A DNA stretch of 13,665 bases from assembly GCA_017419465.1 (NCBI GenBank), contig JAFOLE010000211.1:1-13665 (forward strand). The letters run 5' to 3'. Source of the stretch: Solobacterium sp. GTDB lineage: Bacteria > Bacillota_I > Bacilli_A > Erysipelotrichales > Erysipelotrichaceae. This document shows positions 12,155 to 13,665 of this stretch, piece by piece; positions within the stretch are counted from its first letter, which is position 1; every line of letters starts with the position of its first letter. The position numbers and the translations under genes are program-made. Below the pieces are notes generated by a model. It was not told the origin of the DNA. It searched no databases and was given only the letters and a program-made list of their open reading frames with translations.

Positions 12155-12694
12155 TTATAACATGAACATTGCGATCACAAATCCGCTCAGAAAGCCCCCT
12201 GCGTGCCCCATCCGTGAAACGTTCGGCATGAAGTTGATCAGCAGGTTGATTCCCAGCACGCGAAGCAGGGAAAACCGCACGGAAGGATCGGCCAGAAGCC
12301 CGAGTTTGAACAGGTATACAAGGTATCCCGCAAGCAGACCGTACAGTCCGCCCGAGATGCCGAGCGTCACCGTCGTGTCATTTCCTTCCAGCAGAAAGCT
12401 GAGCAGATTTCCGCCGATGATCGACGCAAGCAGAATCACCGCAAACAGTCCGTGCCCGAATACCAGTTCCAGTGAACTGAGGTTATACAGTGACAGCATA
12501 TTCATTACCAGATGCCAGATCTGAATATGCAGGAAGCCGGCGGAAAGCAGCCGCCAGTATTCCCCGCGCTTTACGCGCAGCGGCATCAGTGCGCCGTACT
12601 TTACCGCCGCATCCACCGGATAGCTACTGCGGTTGATCAGGATGTACATGATGACGCAGACAGCGATCGCGGCATAGCTGACGATATTGATCAT
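12155..12694 (-). CDS. Rhomboid-family intramembrane serine protease
   Basis: Membrane-embedded protease cutting transmembrane segments of other proteins. 179 aa with about six hydrophobic helices (near 3-21, 56-74, 82-102, 112-130, 140-157 and 163-179), the minimal six-helix rhomboid core. Catalytic Ser114 is in GISGGLYG and His164 in GHAGGFLSG; the HxxxN pair is H61 and N65 (HLVMN). ATG at 12694 overlaps the uvrA stop as ATGA, with GGAGAA 8 nt upstream inside uvrA. A longer start at 12727 would lie inside uvrA and is unlikely. In B. subtilis this neighbourhood holds hprK and lgt; here a rhomboid stands between uvrA and hprK. Substrate unknown. Confidence 0.92.
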   Translation of the reverse strand: MINIVSYAAIAVCVIMYILINRSSYPVDAAVKYGALMPLRVKRGEYWRLLSAGFLHIQIWHLVMNMLSLYNLSSLELVFGHGLFAVILLASIIGGNLLSFLLEGNDTTVTLGISGGLYGLLAGYLVYLFKLGLLADPSVRFSLLRVLGINLLINFMPNVSRMGHAGGFLSGFVIAMFML

Positions 12695-13665
12695 TGGTCG
12701 TTCTCCTTCCTGCGCTCTGCGGTCCACTCCAGCGCCTTCTTCAGGTACTGTCCGGTCCAGGAATCCGGGTTGGCCGCAATCTGTTCGGGCGTTCCCTCCG
12801 CAATCACGGTTCCGCCGTTGTCGCCGCCTTCCGGTCCAAGATCAATGATCCAGTCTGCGCATTTGATCACATCCAGGTTATGTTCGATGACAATGACCGT
12901 GTTGCCGGTTTCCACGATGCGGTCAAGCACGGCAATCAGACGGCGTACGTCATCGGTATGCAGACCGGTGGTCGGCTCATCAAGAATATAGACGGTCTTG
13001 CCGGTCGGCTTTTTCTGCAGTTCCGACGCAAGCTTGACACGCTGTGCCTCACCGCCGGACAGCGTTGTGGACGACTGTCCGAGTTTCAGATAGCCAAGTC
13101 CGACATCACACAGGGTCTGCAGTTTGTTTTTGATTTTCGGCTGATTGGCGAACAGATCGCGCGCCTCTTCAATCGTCATTTCCAGAACATCATAGATATT
13201 CTTTCCCTTGAAGGTGCACTGCAGGGTCTCTTCGTTATAGCGCTTGCCGTGACAGATCTCGCACGGCACATAGACATCCGGAAGGAAGTTCATCGAAATG
13301 ACCTTCACACCGTCACCCCAGCACGCTTCACAGCGGCCGCCCTTGACGTTGAAGGAGAAGCGGCCCTTGTCATAGCCGCGCAGACGGGCTTCCGGCGTAT
13401 TTGCGAATACCGCACGGATATCATCAAATACCGAAGTATAGGTTGCCGGGTTGGAACGCGGGGTCCGGCCGATCGGATTCTGATCGATCTGGACCAGCTT
13501 GTCGATATTATCGAGGCCCTTTACCTTTTCCACCTTGCCCGGATGCACTTTCGTGTATCCGAGATTCTGCTGGACGGATTTCATAAAGCACTCGTTGACG
13601 AGTGTGGACTTTCCGCTGCCGGAAACACCGGTTACCGCAATAAAGCGGCCGAGCGGGAATTTCAC
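12691..13665 (-). CDS. uvrA: Excinuclease ABC subunit UvrA, C-terminal part (5' end outside window)
   Basis: DNA-damage sensor ATPase of nucleotide excision repair. Only the last 324 residues are in the window (the frame stays open at the right edge), so numbers here are within the fragment. Walker A of the second ATPase is GVSGSGKST (13-21). The zinc module is CEAC (C112, C115) with CEIC (C135, C138). The ABC signature is LSGGEAQR (202-209), Walker B is VYILDEPTTGLH (225-236) and the switch histidine is in VIVIEHNLD (H262). The first codon seen (GTG) is an internal valine, not a start. The stop overlaps the rhomboid ATG, making uvrA the first visible gene of the operon. No defect seen. Confidence 0.97.
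   Translation of the reverse strand: MKFPLGRFIAVTGVSGSGKSTLVNECFMKSVQQNLGYTKVHPGKVEKVKGLDNIDKLVQIDQNPIGRTPRSNPATYTSVFDDIRAVFANTPEARLRGYDKGRFSFNVKGGRCEACWGDGVKVISMNFLPDVYVPCEICHGKRYNEETLQCTFKGKNIYDVLEMTIEEARDLFANQPKIKNKLQTLCDVGLGYLKLGQSSTTLSGGEAQRVKLASELQKKPTGKTVYILDEPTTGLHTDDVRRLIAVLDRIVETGNTVIVIEHNLDVIKCADWIIDLGPEGGDNGGTVIAEGTPEQIAANPDSWTGQYLKKALEWTAERRKENDQ

Noticed and set aside
12695..12727. Longer rhomboid start inside uvrA
   Set aside because: It adds a charged 11-residue leader before the first membrane helix and lacks the GGAGAA spacing seen for the ATG at 12694.
1..13665. CRISPR array, insertion sequence ends, phage att sites or tandem repeats
   Set aside because: No regularly spaced direct repeats, no terminal inverted repeats with target duplication and no tRNA-linked duplications were seen.

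Overview
The window looks like chromosomal DNA of a low-to-mid GC Bacillota (Firmicutes). An Erysipelotrichaceae-like gut bacterium with roughly 50-55% GC is my best guess. This rests on the gene content (HPr kinase, PpaX-type phosphatase, zinc-type L33, acetyl-CoA-type MetA, Cof-type HAD phosphatases), the strong AGGAGG-like ribosome binding sites and the many compact hairpin-T terminators. No tRNA, rRNA, CRISPR array or intact insertion sequence is visible. Most genes are housekeeping genes on the minus strand. Only two are on the plus strand: a secreted CHAP protein and a recombinase-like gene.

Region 1-2233 (minus): a rpmG-secE-nusG operon has its own promoter and terminator and is followed by a cytoplasmic YunD-like 5'-nucleotidase that runs off the left edge. 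Region 2230-3735 (minus): a Cof-type HAD phosphatase and a histidine-phosphatase form a pair. The first has a TATAAT box so close to its ATG that its mRNA may be leaderless. Region 3738-5650 (minus): an orphan amino-acid-binding lipoprotein lies downstream of metA. MetA carries Glu111, so acetyl-CoA is the expected donor.

Region 5602-9870 is an accessory stretch. A 313-bp regulatory interval, with a cre-like site and several GCATG palindromes, separates divergent metA and a small secreted CHAP hydrolase. Then come a second Cof-type HAD, an Ig-like lipoprotein and a 473-bp non-coding interval. That interval holds a candidate C-rich small RNA on the minus strand, divergent promoters, an operator-like near-palindrome and a 28-codon upstream ORF. 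It ends at a lone tyrosine-recombinase-like gene whose first catalytic arginine is missing and which has an acidic coiled-coil-like insertion.

Region 9868-13665 (minus) is one tightly packed operon: uvrA (C-terminal part), rhomboid protease, hprK, ppaX-like HAD and a CpXC zinc protein, with ATGA or short overlaps at three of the four junctions. hprK and ppaX form a functional pair (HPr Ser phosphorylation/phosphorolysis and pyrophosphate removal). The HprK here has Ser where the family has its conserved active-site His. The most interesting candidates are the small RNA and the degenerate recombinase with its upstream ORF. All functional statements about them are inference from sequence.
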